Of a stretch of 39,037 nucleotides of DNA, positions 17,261-26,607 are shown piece by piece. Under the pieces are notes generated by a model, which did no database searches, was not told the DNA's origin, and saw only the letters and a list, made by a program, of their open reading frames with translations. How positions within the stretch are numbered: the stretch's first letter is position 1; every line of letters begins with the position of its first letter. The stretch comes from Paracoccaceae bacterium (GTDB lineage: Bacteria > Pseudomonadota > Alphaproteobacteria > Rhodobacterales > Rhodobacteraceae): the NCBI GenBank assembly GCA_028874915.1, contig JAPPHA010000099.1, positions 46,332 through 85,368 of the forward strand, read 5' to 3'. The position numbers and the translations under genes are program-made.

Positions 17261-18214
17261 TCACGGTTCCTGAAGGCGCTCCGCCGTGAACTTGTCCGTG
17301 ATCAGCACATCAACCGCACGGGTCATCAATGCACCGCGGATCGCGTCCGTCTTGGCTCTGCCGCCGGCAAGGGCAATTACACGGTCGATCCTGGCCTGTT
17401 CCTCCAGGGTCATGCCAATGACCCGGTCATCCAGTGGTGTCTTGACCGGACGCCCTTCCTTGTCGAAAAACCTCAGACTGATGTCACCGACACCTCCTGC
17501 CTCGGCGACTTCCGCCAGTTCACTTTCCGAAAAGACATTTCCGCTTCGTTCCAGCATTCTCGAAGGCTCAACTGCGCCGATCCCGACGATCGATTGCGTG
17601 ATCTTTCCGAACAGGTCGGTCGTTTCGCGGATATAGGGATCACTCATCAGAACAAGCTTGGCTTCCCTCGACGGGGCAACGCCCGGCGCGCTGAGCAAGC
17701 GTGGTTCGCCGCCGGTCAATCGCGCCAGTCGCGTTGTCAACTGGGTTGCGTGGGTCTGCACGGCCGGGTTGCCCATTCCACCGAGTGTCTGAACGACGTA
17801 CCTGGCTTTGCCCGAAGTCATCGGATGGACATTGTCGACCATCTTCAGGATGGTTTCGCTCCAGCTCGATACGCCAATAATTTCCTCGTTCTGCAGGGTA
17901 ACCTCGAAGTAATGGGCCGCTGCCTCGCCAATTCGGGCCATGATGGCACCGTCGCGGTCTTCGCTGCACTCGACAACAATGGCTTCGGGCAGGCTGAACC
18001 TATGCCTCAATCCTGCTTCAAGTTCCGCGTATATTCCGGACGGCGCCGCGATCGTCGTCCGCACGATCCCTTCCTCTTGCGCCTTTTTTAACATCCGCGA
18101 AACAGTTGCCTGAGAGATACGAAAATGCCCGGCGATTTCTGCCTGGCGCCAGCCCTCGACGTGATACATCTGAGCAATCCGCGCAATCAGCCAGAGTTCG
18201 TTAACACGGGTCAA
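17261..18214 (-). CDS. SorC/DeoR-like sugar-responsive transcriptional regulator
   Basis: The 317-residue protein has the SorC family layout. An N-terminal helix-turn-helix (about 5-55: IARIAQMYHVEGWRQAEIA, then ISQATVSRMLKKA) is followed by a sugar-phosphate-binding domain with the NagB-like fold (IIGVSSWSETI, LGGMGNP, GVGDISLRFFD, IALAGGRAKTDAI). Family members are effector-controlled regulators of carbohydrate operons, and the effector is usually a phosphorylated sugar made by the pathway. It is the last gene of the minus-strand sugar operon, 44 bases after the FGGY kinase, and is the probable regulator of the island including the divergent isomerase gene. Candidate operators are described at 21538 and 27728. 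Confidence 0.9.
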   Translation of the reverse strand: MTRVNELWLIARIAQMYHVEGWRQAEIAGHFRISQATVSRMLKKAQEEGIVRTTIAAPSGIYAELEAGLRHRFSLPEAIVVECSEDRDGAIMARIGEAAAHYFEVTLQNEEIIGVSSWSETILKMVDNVHPMTSGKARYVVQTLGGMGNPAVQTHATQLTTRLARLTGGEPRLLSAPGVAPSREAKLVLMSDPYIRETTDLFGKITQSIVGIGAVEPSRMLERSGNVFSESELAEVAEAGGVGDISLRFFDKEGRPVKTPLDDRVIGMTLEEQARIDRVIALAGGRAKTDAIRGALMTRAVDVLITDKFTAERLQEP

Positions 18215-18258
18215 AGCTGCCTCCCCAGCAATCCTTGGCGCGTGATTTCACTATTACA

Positions 18259-19731
18259 TCATGCTGCATGTATCGAACGGACGACGGCCTTGCACCAGCT
18301 TGAGCGGACAGCGCGCCGGGTCTTTTCATCAAGACTTGGCTCCAATGTCGTGCCGCACCGGTCTAGTTCGGCTATTTCATCCAGGCCTGACCAGAAACCT
18401 ACTTCGAGACCGGCAAGATAGGCTGCGCCGATGGCCGAAGCTTCAGTGCTTTGCCGGGTTGTAACGGGATGATCGAGAAAATCTGCCACCTTCTGCATTA
18501 TGAAGGCGTTCCGACTTGGTCCACCATCGACTGAAAGAACGCCGATTTCTGTCGGACACTTGACCTTGATGATATCAAATACGTCGCAGACTTGCAGGGC
18601 CATGCTCTGAACTGCTGCGTGGGCGAGATGAGCCGGGCCCGCGCCGAAGGTCAGGCCATCAATCAGTCCCCGTGCTTCAGCGTTCCAGTGTGGGGAACCC
18701 AGACCGACATGCGCCGGAACGAGGTTCACGCCGAGAGTGTCATCGACCGACCGGGCGAGTTCCATCAGGGCATCAACACTTCCAAGGCCCAGCAATTCAG
18801 CGGTCCAGGGGAGAACCGAGGCACTGACGAGGATGTTGCCTTCAAAGGCGTATGTCGGTGTCCCCTTGAGTTGCCACGCGATCGTTGTCGTGATGCCCTT
18901 GGGAGGCACGATGAATTCCGGAGTCGTGGTCATGATCGACGAGCCGGTGCCCACGGTCACCTTGCCATCGCCGGGCCTGAAGGCGCCGTGACCAAAAAGC
19001 GCGCCATGGGAGTCTCCGATGGCGGAAGCGATGGGAATACCGTCGGGAAGACTGTCTACATAGCGGGTTTCGCCGAATGCGCAGGAACTGTCGAGTACGA
19101 CCGGCAACCAGGCAGGGTCAATGCCGAAAAGGCCACAAAGCTCGGCATCCCACTCGCCGGTTTTTATGTTGTAGAGCTGGGTCCGGGCCGCGTTGGAGGC
19201 GTCAGTGGCATGTATCGCCCCGCCAGTGAAATTCCAGACCAGCCAGGAATCTACTGTGCCGATGCAGATGTCTGCGCCCGCTTCGCATTGGCAGTGGTTA
19301 TCGAGCAGCCACCTGGCCTTGCTGGCAGAAAACAACGGATCAAGTGGTAGCCCGGTCTTGCTGATAATGACATCCTCGTGGCCTGCATTGCGCAGTGCAT
19401 CGCAAGCTGGCGCGGTGCGCCGACATTGCCAGGTGATTACCGGTCCGAGTGGCTTGCCGGTCGTTCGGCTCCAGGCGAGCACTGATTCTCGTTGGTTCGA
19501 AATTCCAACGGCAGAGACTTCGCTTGCGGGAGCGGACTTCAGACAGGCCGCGATAGCCGAAACAGTGCTTGACCAGATCTGGCTGGCATCTTGTTCGACC
19601 CAGCCTGGTTTCGGGTGACGCGTTTCAACGCTGCAGGCGCCACGGGACAGGACCTCCCCTCTCGTGGATACCAGAACTGCCTTGGAGTTGGTCGTGCCTT
19701 CATCAATGGCAAGAATGGACCGGACGGCCAT
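18259..19731 (-). CDS. FGGY-family carbohydrate kinase (GlpK-like)
   Basis: A 490-residue FGGY kinase that phosphorylates a polyol or ketose with ATP. The N-terminal phosphate motif DEGTTNSKA, the GlpK-like NQRES (79-83) and HATDASNAARTQL (174-186), and the catalytic base region IGDSHGALFG with Asp240 are all intact. The C-terminal ATP-binding DGGPSRN segment is present. Overall it is closest in pattern to glycerol kinases, but its neighbours are a two-subunit transketolase and a sugar ABC importer, which suggests a ketose such as xylulose, apulose or a related sugar. The frame is open to 19851; the ATG at 19731 fits the family N-terminus and lies one base after the transketolase stop, so the genes are coupled. 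Confidence 0.9.
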   Translation of the reverse strand: MAVRSILAIDEGTTNSKAVLVSTRGEVLSRGACSVETRHPKPGWVEQDASQIWSSTVSAIAACLKSAPASEVSAVGISNQRESVLAWSRTTGKPLGPVITWQCRRTAPACDALRNAGHEDVIISKTGLPLDPLFSASKARWLLDNHCQCEAGADICIGTVDSWLVWNFTGGAIHATDASNAARTQLYNIKTGEWDAELCGLFGIDPAWLPVVLDSSCAFGETRYVDSLPDGIPIASAIGDSHGALFGHGAFRPGDGKVTVGTGSSIMTTTPEFIVPPKGITTTIAWQLKGTPTYAFEGNILVSASVLPWTAELLGLGSVDALMELARSVDDTLGVNLVPAHVGLGSPHWNAEARGLIDGLTFGAGPAHLAHAAVQSMALQVCDVFDIIKVKCPTEIGVLSVDGGPSRNAFIMQKVADFLDHPVTTRQSTEASAIGAAYLAGLEVGFWSGLDEIAELDRCGTTLEPSLDEKTRRAVRSSWCKAVVRSIHAA

Positions 19732-19732
19732 G

Positions 19733-20692
19733 TCAGGCCTTTTTCTTGAGCAGTTCAATCGCACTTTCCGCGATACCCGCGGGTGACATCCCGAATTCGT
19801 CCAACAGGAAATTGGCTGAACCGGTCGGTGCGAAGATTCCGGGCACGCCAAGACGCTTCACTGGAACTGGCGCACTTTCAACGACAACCTCTGCAACCGC
19901 GCCGCCGAGGCCGCCATGAATGGTGTGCTCTTCACAGGTCACGATCGCGCCCGTGTCGCACGCAGCCTCGGCAATTGCGTCTTCGTCAATCGGTCGGACT
20001 GTGGCCATGTTCAGCACGCGTGCCTCGATTCCTTTCGCAGCCAGATCTTCGGCAGCATGCACGGCTCGGTGAGTAACTGTGCCGTTGGCGATAATGGTCA
20101 GGTCCGTTCCATCCCGAAGCATGTTGGCCTTACCAAGTTCAAACCTGTGCCCTTCAGGCAAGAGGTCCGGCACGCCCACTCTGCTGAGTCGCAGGAAAAC
20201 CGGCCCATCGTAGGCCGCTGCCCACTCAGTTGCGGCTGTGGTCTCAATTCGATCTGCCGGTGCAACGACCGCCATGTTTGGGATTGCGCGAATCCAGGCG
20301 AAGTCTTCCGTAGAGTGGTGGGTCGGTCCGAGTTCTCCATACGCCATGCCTGAACTGATGCCGCAGAGTTTCACATTGGCATTGGAATAGGCAATGTCAG
20401 CCTTGATCTGTTCCAGCGCACGGCCCGTTAGGAAACAGGATGCCGCACAGACAAAGGGCAGTGTTCCGCCATTGGCAAGCCCGGCGCCGACGCCCACCAG
20501 GTTCTGTTCCGCAATGCCGACATTGATCAGCCGCTCGGGCCATCTTTCCCTGAAGCCTCCCAGCTTGCTCGAACCGACGGAGTCGCTGCAAACCACAACA
20601 ATGTTTGTGTTCTGCGCAGCCATTGCCTCGAGAGTTGACGTGAAGGCATCGCGGCAATCGTGGAGTTCACCGGCATTCGTCCGGAAGTTCAT
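19733..20692 (-). CDS. Transketolase, C-terminal subunit (island copy)
   Basis: This 319-residue subunit carries the pyrimidine-binding and C-terminal domains of a transketolase that has been split into two polypeptides. The catalytic glutamate that activates thiamine diphosphate is Glu62 in NVGIAEQNLVGVGAG. GPTHHSTEDFAWIR and the C-terminal domain (GTVTHRAVHAAEDL, CEEHTIHGGLGGA) are present. The ATG overlaps the stop of the N-terminal-subunit gene by four bases, giving a strictly coupled pair. Two-subunit transketolases occur in dedicated catabolic gene sets, for example apulose-4-phosphate and 6-deoxy-6-sulfofructose transketolase. Here the kinase next door favours a phosphorylated ketose as donor. 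DXS is unlikely, because no single-chain DXS layout is present. Confidence 0.92.
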   Translation of the reverse strand: MNFRTNAGELHDCRDAFTSTLEAMAAQNTNIVVVCSDSVGSSKLGGFRERWPERLINVGIAEQNLVGVGAGLANGGTLPFVCAASCFLTGRALEQIKADIAYSNANVKLCGISSGMAYGELGPTHHSTEDFAWIRAIPNMAVVAPADRIETTAATEWAAAYDGPVFLRLSRVGVPDLLPEGHRFELGKANMLRDGTDLTIIANGTVTHRAVHAAEDLAAKGIEARVLNMATVRPIDEDAIAEAACDTGAIVTCEEHTIHGGLGGAVAEVVVESAPVPVKRLGVPGIFAPTGSANFLLDEFGMSPAGIAESAIELLKKKA

Positions 20693-21528
20693 GGATCGGG
20701 TTCCCCGGTTCTGGCCTCGGCCTCCAGTTCGGCCATTCCCAGTTCAACCTGCTTCGCGTTCGGCACCTTGTGGTGCCAGGCAACATTGTCGGTCATGTAA
20801 GAGATGCCCCGCCCCTTGTTGGTGTGGGCCACCACGCATTTCGGTCTTCCGGAGGCCACGGTTTCAGGAGATAATGCCTCGCAGATCGCCTTCAAGTCGT
20901 GCCCGTCGATTTCCTCGACTGCCCAGCCGAAAACACCGAGCTTGGGAGCCAGCGGAGCAAGGTTGTTGGTCTCGGCCAGTCGGGCACCTTGCTGAAGCCG
21001 GTTGTGGTCTATGATGAGAGTCAGGTTGTCGAGCCTGAACTGGGCAGCTGCCATGACGGCTTCCCAATTCGACCCTTCCTGCATTTCACCATCGCCGGTG
21101 ATAACGAATGTCCGCCATGCAGCGTTGCTGAGCTTAGCCGCCATGGCCATGCCGACGCCGACGGGCAAGCCGTGGCCAAGCGGTCCTGTATTGGTCTCTA
21201 TGCCCGGCACCTTGTTGCAATCCGGATGACCACTCAGCCGCGAGCGAGGTTTGAAATAGGTCGAAATTTCGTCCTTCGGAATGAAGCCCCTTTCCGAGAG
21301 CGCGATGTAAAGCGCTAAGGCAGTGTGCCCCTTGCTGAGGATCAGGCGATCCCGGTTCGGGTTCAGCGGCGCATCCGGGTCGACGTTCATGACGTCGAAA
21401 TAGAGGGCCGTCAGGATGTCGATGACCGACATTTCTCCGCCGATATGGCCGGCACCCGCCTCAAAGACTGCCCGAAGATCGCGGCGACGTATCCGGTTCG
21501 CGATTAATTTGAGTTCTTTGAGGCTCAT
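20689..21528 (-). CDS. Transketolase, N-terminal subunit (island copy)
   Basis: This 279-residue subunit binds the diphosphate of thiamine diphosphate. GDGEMQEG...WEA (145-157) with DHNRLQ (Asn176) is the metal-diphosphate motif. The substrate-site histidines of transketolases are kept in GAGHIGGE (His28), SKGHTA (His68) and GPLGHGLPVGVG. The frame is open to 21678, but the ATG at 21528 matches the family N-terminus (LKLIANRIRRR) and follows a purine-rich AAAGAG site. A good promoter and a palindrome lie just upstream. It is the first gene of the sub-operon tktN, tktC, kinase, regulator. Confidence 0.92.
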   Translation of the reverse strand: MSLKELKLIANRIRRRDLRAVFEAGAGHIGGEMSVIDILTALYFDVMNVDPDAPLNPNRDRLILSKGHTALALYIALSERGFIPKDEISTYFKPRSRLSGHPDCNKVPGIETNTGPLGHGLPVGVGMAMAAKLSNAAWRTFVITGDGEMQEGSNWEAVMAAAQFRLDNLTLIIDHNRLQQGARLAETNNLAPLAPKLGVFGWAVEEIDGHDLKAICEALSPETVASGRPKCVVAHTNKGRGISYMTDNVAWHHKVPNAKQVELGMAELEAEARTGEPDP

Positions 21529-21537
21529 TTTTCTCTT

Positions 21538-21551
21538 TGAATATATATTCA
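21538..21551. promoter_or_regulatory. 14-bp perfect palindrome, candidate operator
   Basis: TGAATATATATTCA is its own reverse complement. It lies between the predicted -10 box and the start codon of the transketolase N-subunit gene, overlapping or just after the expected transcription start, which is a position used by repressors. The regulator encoded at the end of this operon is SorC-like. A related imperfect palindrome precedes the divergent isomerase gene. Binding is an inference. Confidence 0.45.
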
Positions 21552-21558
21552 CCCAATA

Positions 21559-21587
21559 ATTATTCTGCATTATTGTGCCGATGTCAA
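21559..21587 (-). promoter_or_regulatory. Sigma-70-type promoter of transketolase operon
   Basis: On the minus strand a perfect -35 TTGACA (21587-21582) is followed after exactly 17 bases by AATAAT (21564-21559), one mismatch from the consensus -10. It lies 31 bases upstream of the start codon of the transketolase N-subunit in an AT-rich stretch unlike its surroundings. Confidence 0.6.
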
Positions 21588-22379
21588 GCTCTAGACCCGC
21601 TGATCTCCTTTGATACGCTAACTGTTGTTTGACAAATGAATAAAGTTGACTCATGTATTTTATATCATAGCAGAACACTTAGGCTAAAAGAGCAAAAAAA
21701 TGGCGTTCAAGTGCTGTCAGAATTTGCAAATGAGCCCACTTAATCCGTTAGCAAAAGAAAATTTCGGTTCGGATTGCCTTTCTCGCTGGGTCCACCACCG
21801 GATCCTTGATCGGGCTGTTACTGCTCTGCGTGTTTCTCAGCATCTTCCGGTGCCGGATTGGAGGGGACGTAGCGGGCCAATGCACCGACATCGGGCGCGG
21901 AAGAATGTGATTTGACTCAGTCGAGTAGGCGGGTCGAGGCGAAGCGCAGCCATTACCTTTGCCGGTCGTGCGGCAAACGATGCTTTCCGCTGGACTAGCA
22001 CTGGGCCTGTATGGAAGCACGTTCACGTCGTGGATGGTGAGCGTCACGGCCGAGACGGTGGCGATGGTGAGCTTCGATGTGGCGAGTCGCCCAATCGCGA
22101 CCACTGCCTGGGTGGACGCTTCCTCCAGTTCGCTGCAGGGCTGGTCGCTGGCGCTTGGCGACAAGGCTCTCCTGTTCGAACGGAAGGAAGTCGTCGAAGG
22201 CAAGCGTCTGGAACAGGGCAAAGTTCTGTCCATCGACTGGACCACCATTCCGATCCGAAAGGAAGAAACGGAATGCGTTCGCAGCAAGCACGAAGACGGA
22301 AACTCGAAGACACGCGAAGCACCGGCGAGCGGCATAGGTGGTCTGGGAACTGGAGCCTATTTGCAGCAGGCAAGAAGAG

Positions 22380-22636
22380 GTGACGCCGCGCTGCCGTTAC
22401 TCCAGAAACAGCCTCGAACGGATACGATTCGACCGTTATCACGACCAAGCCATCCAGGCCGTATCCAGCGTCTTGGAAAGCGGCTGCCGCATGTTCGGCG
22501 CCGGCTGAAGCGCCCCTGCACCCGCTGTTGGTCAGAGAAAGGAGCCAACGCCATGCTGGCGCTCAAGAGTAGCGTCATGAACCTCAGCATGCCCGACTTC
22601 CTCTACTGGCAGTCGAGGCAGGCTGCCGGTGCTTGA
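22380..22636 (+). pseudogene. Decayed transposase fragment
   Basis: Plus-strand pieces in different frames resemble the C-terminal end of a transposase. One frame near 22384-22430 reads VTPETASNGYDSTVITT. Another, ending at the stop 22634-22636, reads KGANAMLALKSSVMN and then MPDFLYWQSRQAA. The frames are interrupted, so the gene is dead. I cannot fix the family (ISKra4-like is a guess). It sits between the permease gene and the transketolase operon and may have interrupted a once longer operon. The rest of 21679-22379 and 22637-22716 holds nothing I recognise. Confidence 0.35.
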
Positions 22637-22716
22637 ACAACCAATTTGGGCTACATCCGGCGAGTAGTTACAGCGAAAGTTCGTACGTGCGAAAGTTACA
22701 AAAATATCGGTTTAAC

Positions 22717-23745
22717 TCACATAGGTTCATCGGCCTGGCTCGCTTCACGCGCCTGTAAGGTACGCAACGCTACGACTGTAATGAAAATCAGGCCTAGGAG
22801 AGTCTGTTGAACGAAAGACGAAATTCCCGTGATTGCCAAACCATTTTCCAGCACACTCAGGATCAGGGCGCCTAGCAGCGAACCCACGATCAATCCTTTG
22901 CCACCGAACAACGATGTGCCACCCAGAACAACAAGGGCAATCGTATGAAACTCAACCCCCTGGGCTACTGACGCTTGGGTCGAGTTCAATCGGGCAACCC
23001 AGATGATTGCGGCAAAACTGCTCACTACGCCCATAAGCGCAAACACCAAAAACTGGACACGCCAGATGTTGATTCCCGACAGCCGTGCCGCCTCCGCGTT
23101 CCCCCCGACCGCAATGATGTGTTTGCCAAAGCGCGTGTGGTTCAGCAGTACAAACCCGAAGATCACTGTGATCGCTGCAATATAGACCGCGGGCGCAAGT
23201 CCAAAGATTCGACCTCTTGCGATCCACAACAACTCCTCAGGGTACCGGAACAGAATATTGTCTTCGAGAACTACATAGGCAACTCCCCGAAAAAGAACCA
23301 TTGTTCCCAATGTTGTCACCAATGCCGGAACTCGGAGGCTCGCGACGCAGTATCCGTTTACGGCACCACAAACGCCACCGATGGCTATGGCTGCCGAAAT
23401 TGCCAACCAAACAGGATAGTCATTGTTCACCAGGAGGATGCCCAGAATCATCCCGCAAACTGCCACTATCGCCCCGATCGAGAGGTCAATTCCCTTGATA
23501 GTGATGACCAGAGTCATCCCTACACCGAGAATGATATAGGCCGCGCTTTGGTTTAAGAGGACAACGATGTTGCGCATGCTGATGAAACGCTCGTTGACGC
23601 TATAGAACAGCAGGATCAAAGCAACCAGCATCAGCGCGGTTGTGGTGACAGAGGCCGCGTCGGAACGACCGTCGAGCCAATCGCGAAGCACGCCCGCAAC
23701 GCTGCCGCGCTTGGCTTCGACAGCTTTATCCGCTGCGACATTCAT
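22717..23745 (-). CDS. Sugar ABC transporter permease (RbsC type) 2
   Basis: This 342-residue permease of the ribose/xylose class (BPD_transp_2) has about eight to ten membrane helices and the family motifs GIDLSIGAIVAVCGM and VVLGGTSLFGGKG. It forms a heterodimeric channel with the neighbouring homologous permease. Its ATG overlaps the stop of that gene by four bases. It is the last gene of the importer block. The region beyond contains a transposase relic before the transketolase genes on the same strand. Confidence 0.9.
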   Translation of the reverse strand: MNVAADKAVEAKRGSVAGVLRDWLDGRSDAASVTTTALMLVALILLFYSVNERFISMRNIVVLLNQSAAYIILGVGMTLVITIKGIDLSIGAIVAVCGMILGILLVNNDYPVWLAISAAIAIGGVCGAVNGYCVASLRVPALVTTLGTMVLFRGVAYVVLEDNILFRYPEELLWIARGRIFGLAPAVYIAAITVIFGFVLLNHTRFGKHIIAVGGNAEAARLSGINIWRVQFLVFALMGVVSSFAAIIWVARLNSTQASVAQGVEFHTIALVVLGGTSLFGGKGLIVGSLLGALILSVLENGLAITGISSFVQQTLLGLIFITVVALRTLQAREASQADEPM

Positions 23746-24737
23746 GGCCGGACCTCTGAAGGCTCATAGGAAATGCGTATCGCGACTACAGCAATCAACA
23801 GTATTCCGACGGCAACGAGCTGCCAGAACTGGACGACGCCGGAGAGCAATAGTCCTGTTTGTAATATAGTCAGGATCAGCGCGCCCAACACCGATCCAAG
23901 AATGACGCCCCGGCCGCCAAACAGCGACGTGCCGCCCAATACAACGGCTGCGAGCACCTGCAATTCAATTCCCGCGCCCATCACAGATTGTGCGGCGTCG
24001 AGACGAGCGACCATGATGATCGATGCGACTGCGCTGAGCACCCCCATGATGACGAATGCTAGAATTTTACTGAACCTTATGTTGATTCCGGCAAGACGAG
24101 CGGCCTCGGCATTGCCCCCGACTGCGATGATGTGCTGACCCGTCCGCGTGGACTTAAGGAACAGTTGCCCTAAGACTACCGTAATCAATGCTAGGCAGAC
24201 CGGCACCGGAACACCGATGACAGTGCCCGAACCGATCCAGACCAGGAATGGCGGAAATCCGACCAACGCGGTGCCTCCACCAAGCAGATAGGCCAGCCCG
24301 CGAAAAAAGGTCAGGGCCCCGAGGGTCACGATGATCGACGGAACGCGAACCACCGCGGTCAGGAATCCGTTCATAAGTCCACAAAGAACACCGACGAGCA
24401 ACGTTGCAATTAACCCGAACCCGATCGGAATCCCCATGTTGACTACACTGACAGCCAGGACCATGGCCCCAAGGCCGATGATTGACCCGATGGAGATGTC
24501 GATTTCCCCGGAGGTCAGGACAATGGTCAGCCCGACGCCGAGAATGATGTATATCGACGTTTGGGTCAGCACATTGCGCAGTACCGCAAGAGTGAAGAAC
24601 TGATCCGCCGTGAAGGAAAAAACCAGTATCATCAGAAGCAGAAGGGAAAACGTCGAAAGAAGCAATGCGGACTCGGGTGCCGCGTCTAGTCGTGTACGAA
24701 CAGCCATCAGAAAATCGCGTGAATTCGCATCGCTCAT
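23742..24737 (-). CDS. Sugar ABC transporter permease (RbsC type) 1
   Basis: A 331-residue RbsC-class inner-membrane permease, homologous to the following gene, with GEIDISIGSIIGLGAM and VVLGGTSLFGGRG as family landmarks. The reading frame is open to 24797, but the ATG at 24737 overlaps the ATPase stop by four bases and gives a normal cytoplasmic N-terminus before the first helix. The two permeases share the ISIG and GGTSLFGG motifs and probably arose by duplication. Confidence 0.9.
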   Translation of the reverse strand: MSDANSRDFLMAVRTRLDAAPESALLLSTFSLLLLMILVFSFTADQFFTLAVLRNVLTQTSIYIILGVGLTIVLTSGEIDISIGSIIGLGAMVLAVSVVNMGIPIGFGLIATLLVGVLCGLMNGFLTAVVRVPSIIVTLGALTFFRGLAYLLGGGTALVGFPPFLVWIGSGTVIGVPVPVCLALITVVLGQLFLKSTRTGQHIIAVGGNAEAARLAGINIRFSKILAFVIMGVLSAVASIIMVARLDAAQSVMGAGIELQVLAAVVLGGTSLFGGRGVILGSVLGALILTILQTGLLLSGVVQFWQLVAVGILLIAVVAIRISYEPSEVRP

Positions 24738-25549
24738 GTAATCGTTGCTCCAGTAATGAGCCCAACCACTTCGGCGCGGCTGGTGTCGGCAATGCACAGA
24801 TCGCCCACCATGCGTCCGCTACGCATAACGATCACGCGGTCGGCGAGATTGAATATGTGGTCCATATTGTGCGAAATAATTATGAACGACACACCCTGAG
24901 AGTCTCGGACCCGCTCAACCAGTTCCAGAACGGCGCGTTGCTGATCTACGCCAATGTTGTTTGCCGGTTCGTCAAGGATGATAATCTTGCCCTGCCAATA
25001 GGCGGCGCGTCCGACGGAAACAGATTGCTGCTGGCCGCCTGACAGGTTGCGGACCGGTGCGGCCAGATTGCGCACTTCGATATTGAGCGTCTTCAGAAGT
25101 TCGACTGTTTCGATACGCATCATTCGCCGGTTAATGAAACCCAGTGCGTTGCCCAACCAGTTCGATCTTGTCATCTCGCGCCCGAGGAACAGGTTCGAGG
25201 GGGCATCCATGACCTCAACCAAGCCCGAAGCCTGATAGACCGTCTCAATTCCCAGTTCACGCGCCCTGCGCGTGTTCTCGACCTCGACCGGCTTGCCGTT
25301 CAGCAAGATCTCTCCGCTGGTTTTTCGATAGGCACCGGTTACGGTCTTAATCAGTGTGGATTTTCCTGCGCCATTGTCACCGACTATGCCCAGGATTTCG
25401 CCTTTATTAAGATGAAAACTGACATCATCCAGCGCTTTGAGCCCGCCAAAATTCTTGTGAATGTTCCGTGCTTCCAGCACAGGGGTGCCTGCTTCGGCAT
25501 GTGGTGCCAGGCGATCTGTTTTGGTCTGCGTTCCAGAAGACAACAGCAT
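24734..25549 (-). CDS. Sugar ABC transporter ATPase (single nucleotide-binding domain)
   Basis: ATPase of the carbohydrate-uptake class 2 family, but with only one nucleotide-binding domain (271 residues) where RbsA has two. Walker A GDNGAGKST (57-65), signature LSGGQQQSV, Walker B IIILDEPANNIGV and the H-loop ISHNMDHIF are intact. FrcA-type transporters have the same single-domain layout and presumably form homodimers. The start is uncertain. The frame opens at 25591. The ATG at 25549 has GGAGG only two bases away, and a TTG two codons later has it at eight. The binding-protein gene ends 26 bases before the long start. Its stop overlaps the next permease start. Confidence 0.88.
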   Translation of the reverse strand: MLLSSGTQTKTDRLAPHAEAGTPVLEARNIHKNFGGLKALDDVSFHLNKGEILGIVGDNGAGKSTLIKTVTGAYRKTSGEILLNGKPVEVENTRRARELGIETVYQASGLVEVMDAPSNLFLGREMTRSNWLGNALGFINRRMMRIETVELLKTLNIEVRNLAAPVRNLSGGQQQSVSVGRAAYWQGKIIILDEPANNIGVDQQRAVLELVERVRDSQGVSFIIISHNMDHIFNLADRVIVMRSGRMVGDLCIADTSRAEVVGLITGATIT

Positions 25550-25617
25550 CACCTCCGGATAACGATTTGGGCATTGGCGGCGCAAGTCCATGCGCCGCCA
25601 ATTCTTCTTGCCGCCGC

Positions 25618-26607
25618 CTACTCAACCGGACGCGGAAATTCCAGGCCCTTGGAAGTGAAGATCACCGGATTGACGAACTCGTTTATCTTTTCGACCGAGT
25701 CGATGAGGTGGATCGGCGAGTTGAAGATCGGTTCGATCTCGACATTGGGATCGGCAGAATGCGCCATGATCATCGCGCCTATCGCTTCACCCATGGCAAC
25801 CGGATCGCGGATCCATGCACCGGTAAGCAGCCCGTCCTCAATATAGGTTAACTCTTCGAGCGTCCCACCGGCACCATAGATCGCGTATTCGCCTGCCACA
25901 CCATTGGCCAGAGTTGCTTCGACAGCACCAACAGCCATCGAACTGGATGCGGCGATGACGACCTCGGTATCGGGATGGCCGGTCAGGATGCGTTCCATCT
26001 TGTCATATGCTTTGATGCGGTCGAAATCAGCATGATCCTTATAGACAATCTCGAGGCCGATGCTGGTCAGATATTCCTCGGGCGCACGGTCGTTTGTGAC
26101 CTGCCCGGGGATACCGTGGATAATCGCAATCTTCGTTCCTACACCGTGCTTTTCAACAAGATAGTCTGCCAAGACGAGGCCCGCATCCTTGTGGCTATAA
26201 CCGGAGAGCATCGTCGGCTGGTAACCCCATTCTTCGGGGAACGGCGTCGAATGGTTGCCCACGATGAGTGGGATGCCGGCTTCGAGGACCTTTTCAAAAG
26301 TCACACGCTGGACTTTGACATCTATCGGGTTGATGATGATGTAGTCGACGCCTTGTGCGATGTAGTCTTCCACTATGCCCAGCTGTTCGGCCTGGGCGGC
26401 TTCGCTCGACGGTGCGCGAATGAAGAACTCGTAGTCCGCTCCGGCCCTGTCGAGCTCTGCTTCAACCCCAGATCCCATCATGCCATGGAAATCCGACGGA
26501 TCCCAAGTAGAGGGCGCATAGCCGATCTTGATTGAGTCGGCCTGGGCGGCGGCGGAAATTGACATGGCCGCGGCAAGCAAGCTGGTTGCAATTGCATTCC
26601 GTTTCAT
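25618..26607 (-). CDS. Periplasmic sugar-binding protein (RbsB class)
   Basis: A 329-residue exported binding protein with a clear Sec signal (MKRNAIATSLLAAAMSISAAAQA, about 1-23) and the two-lobed Peripla_BP_4 fold: KIGYAP, AQAEQLGIVEDYIAQGVDYI, IIHGIPGQVTNDR, VIAASSSMAVGAVEA. It recognises the sugar for the two permeases and the ATPase that follow. ATG 26607 is supported by a GGGAGGAG site. The frame opens at 26913, but the upstream part is not protein-like. It is the first gene of the importer operon, and its ligand defines the island's substrate. Nothing in the sequence alone identifies that sugar. Confidence 0.9.
   Translation of the reverse strand: MKRNAIATSLLAAAMSISAAAQADSIKIGYAPSTWDPSDFHGMMGSGVEAELDRAGADYEFFIRAPSSEAAQAEQLGIVEDYIAQGVDYIIINPIDVKVQRVTFEKVLEAGIPLIVGNHSTPFPEEWGYQPTMLSGYSHKDAGLVLADYLVEKHGVGTKIAIIHGIPGQVTNDRAPEEYLTSIGLEIVYKDHADFDRIKAYDKMERILTGHPDTEVVIAASSSMAVGAVEATLANGVAGEYAIYGAGGTLEELTYIEDGLLTGAWIRDPVAMGEAIGAMIMAHSADPNVEIEPIFNSPIHLIDSVEKINEFVNPVIFTSKGLEFPRPVE

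Noticed and set aside
22673-22697. Direct repeat GCGAAAGTT, two copies 16 bases apart
   Set aside because: It is short and occurs once, next to transposon debris. No pattern suggests a CRISPR or iteron array.
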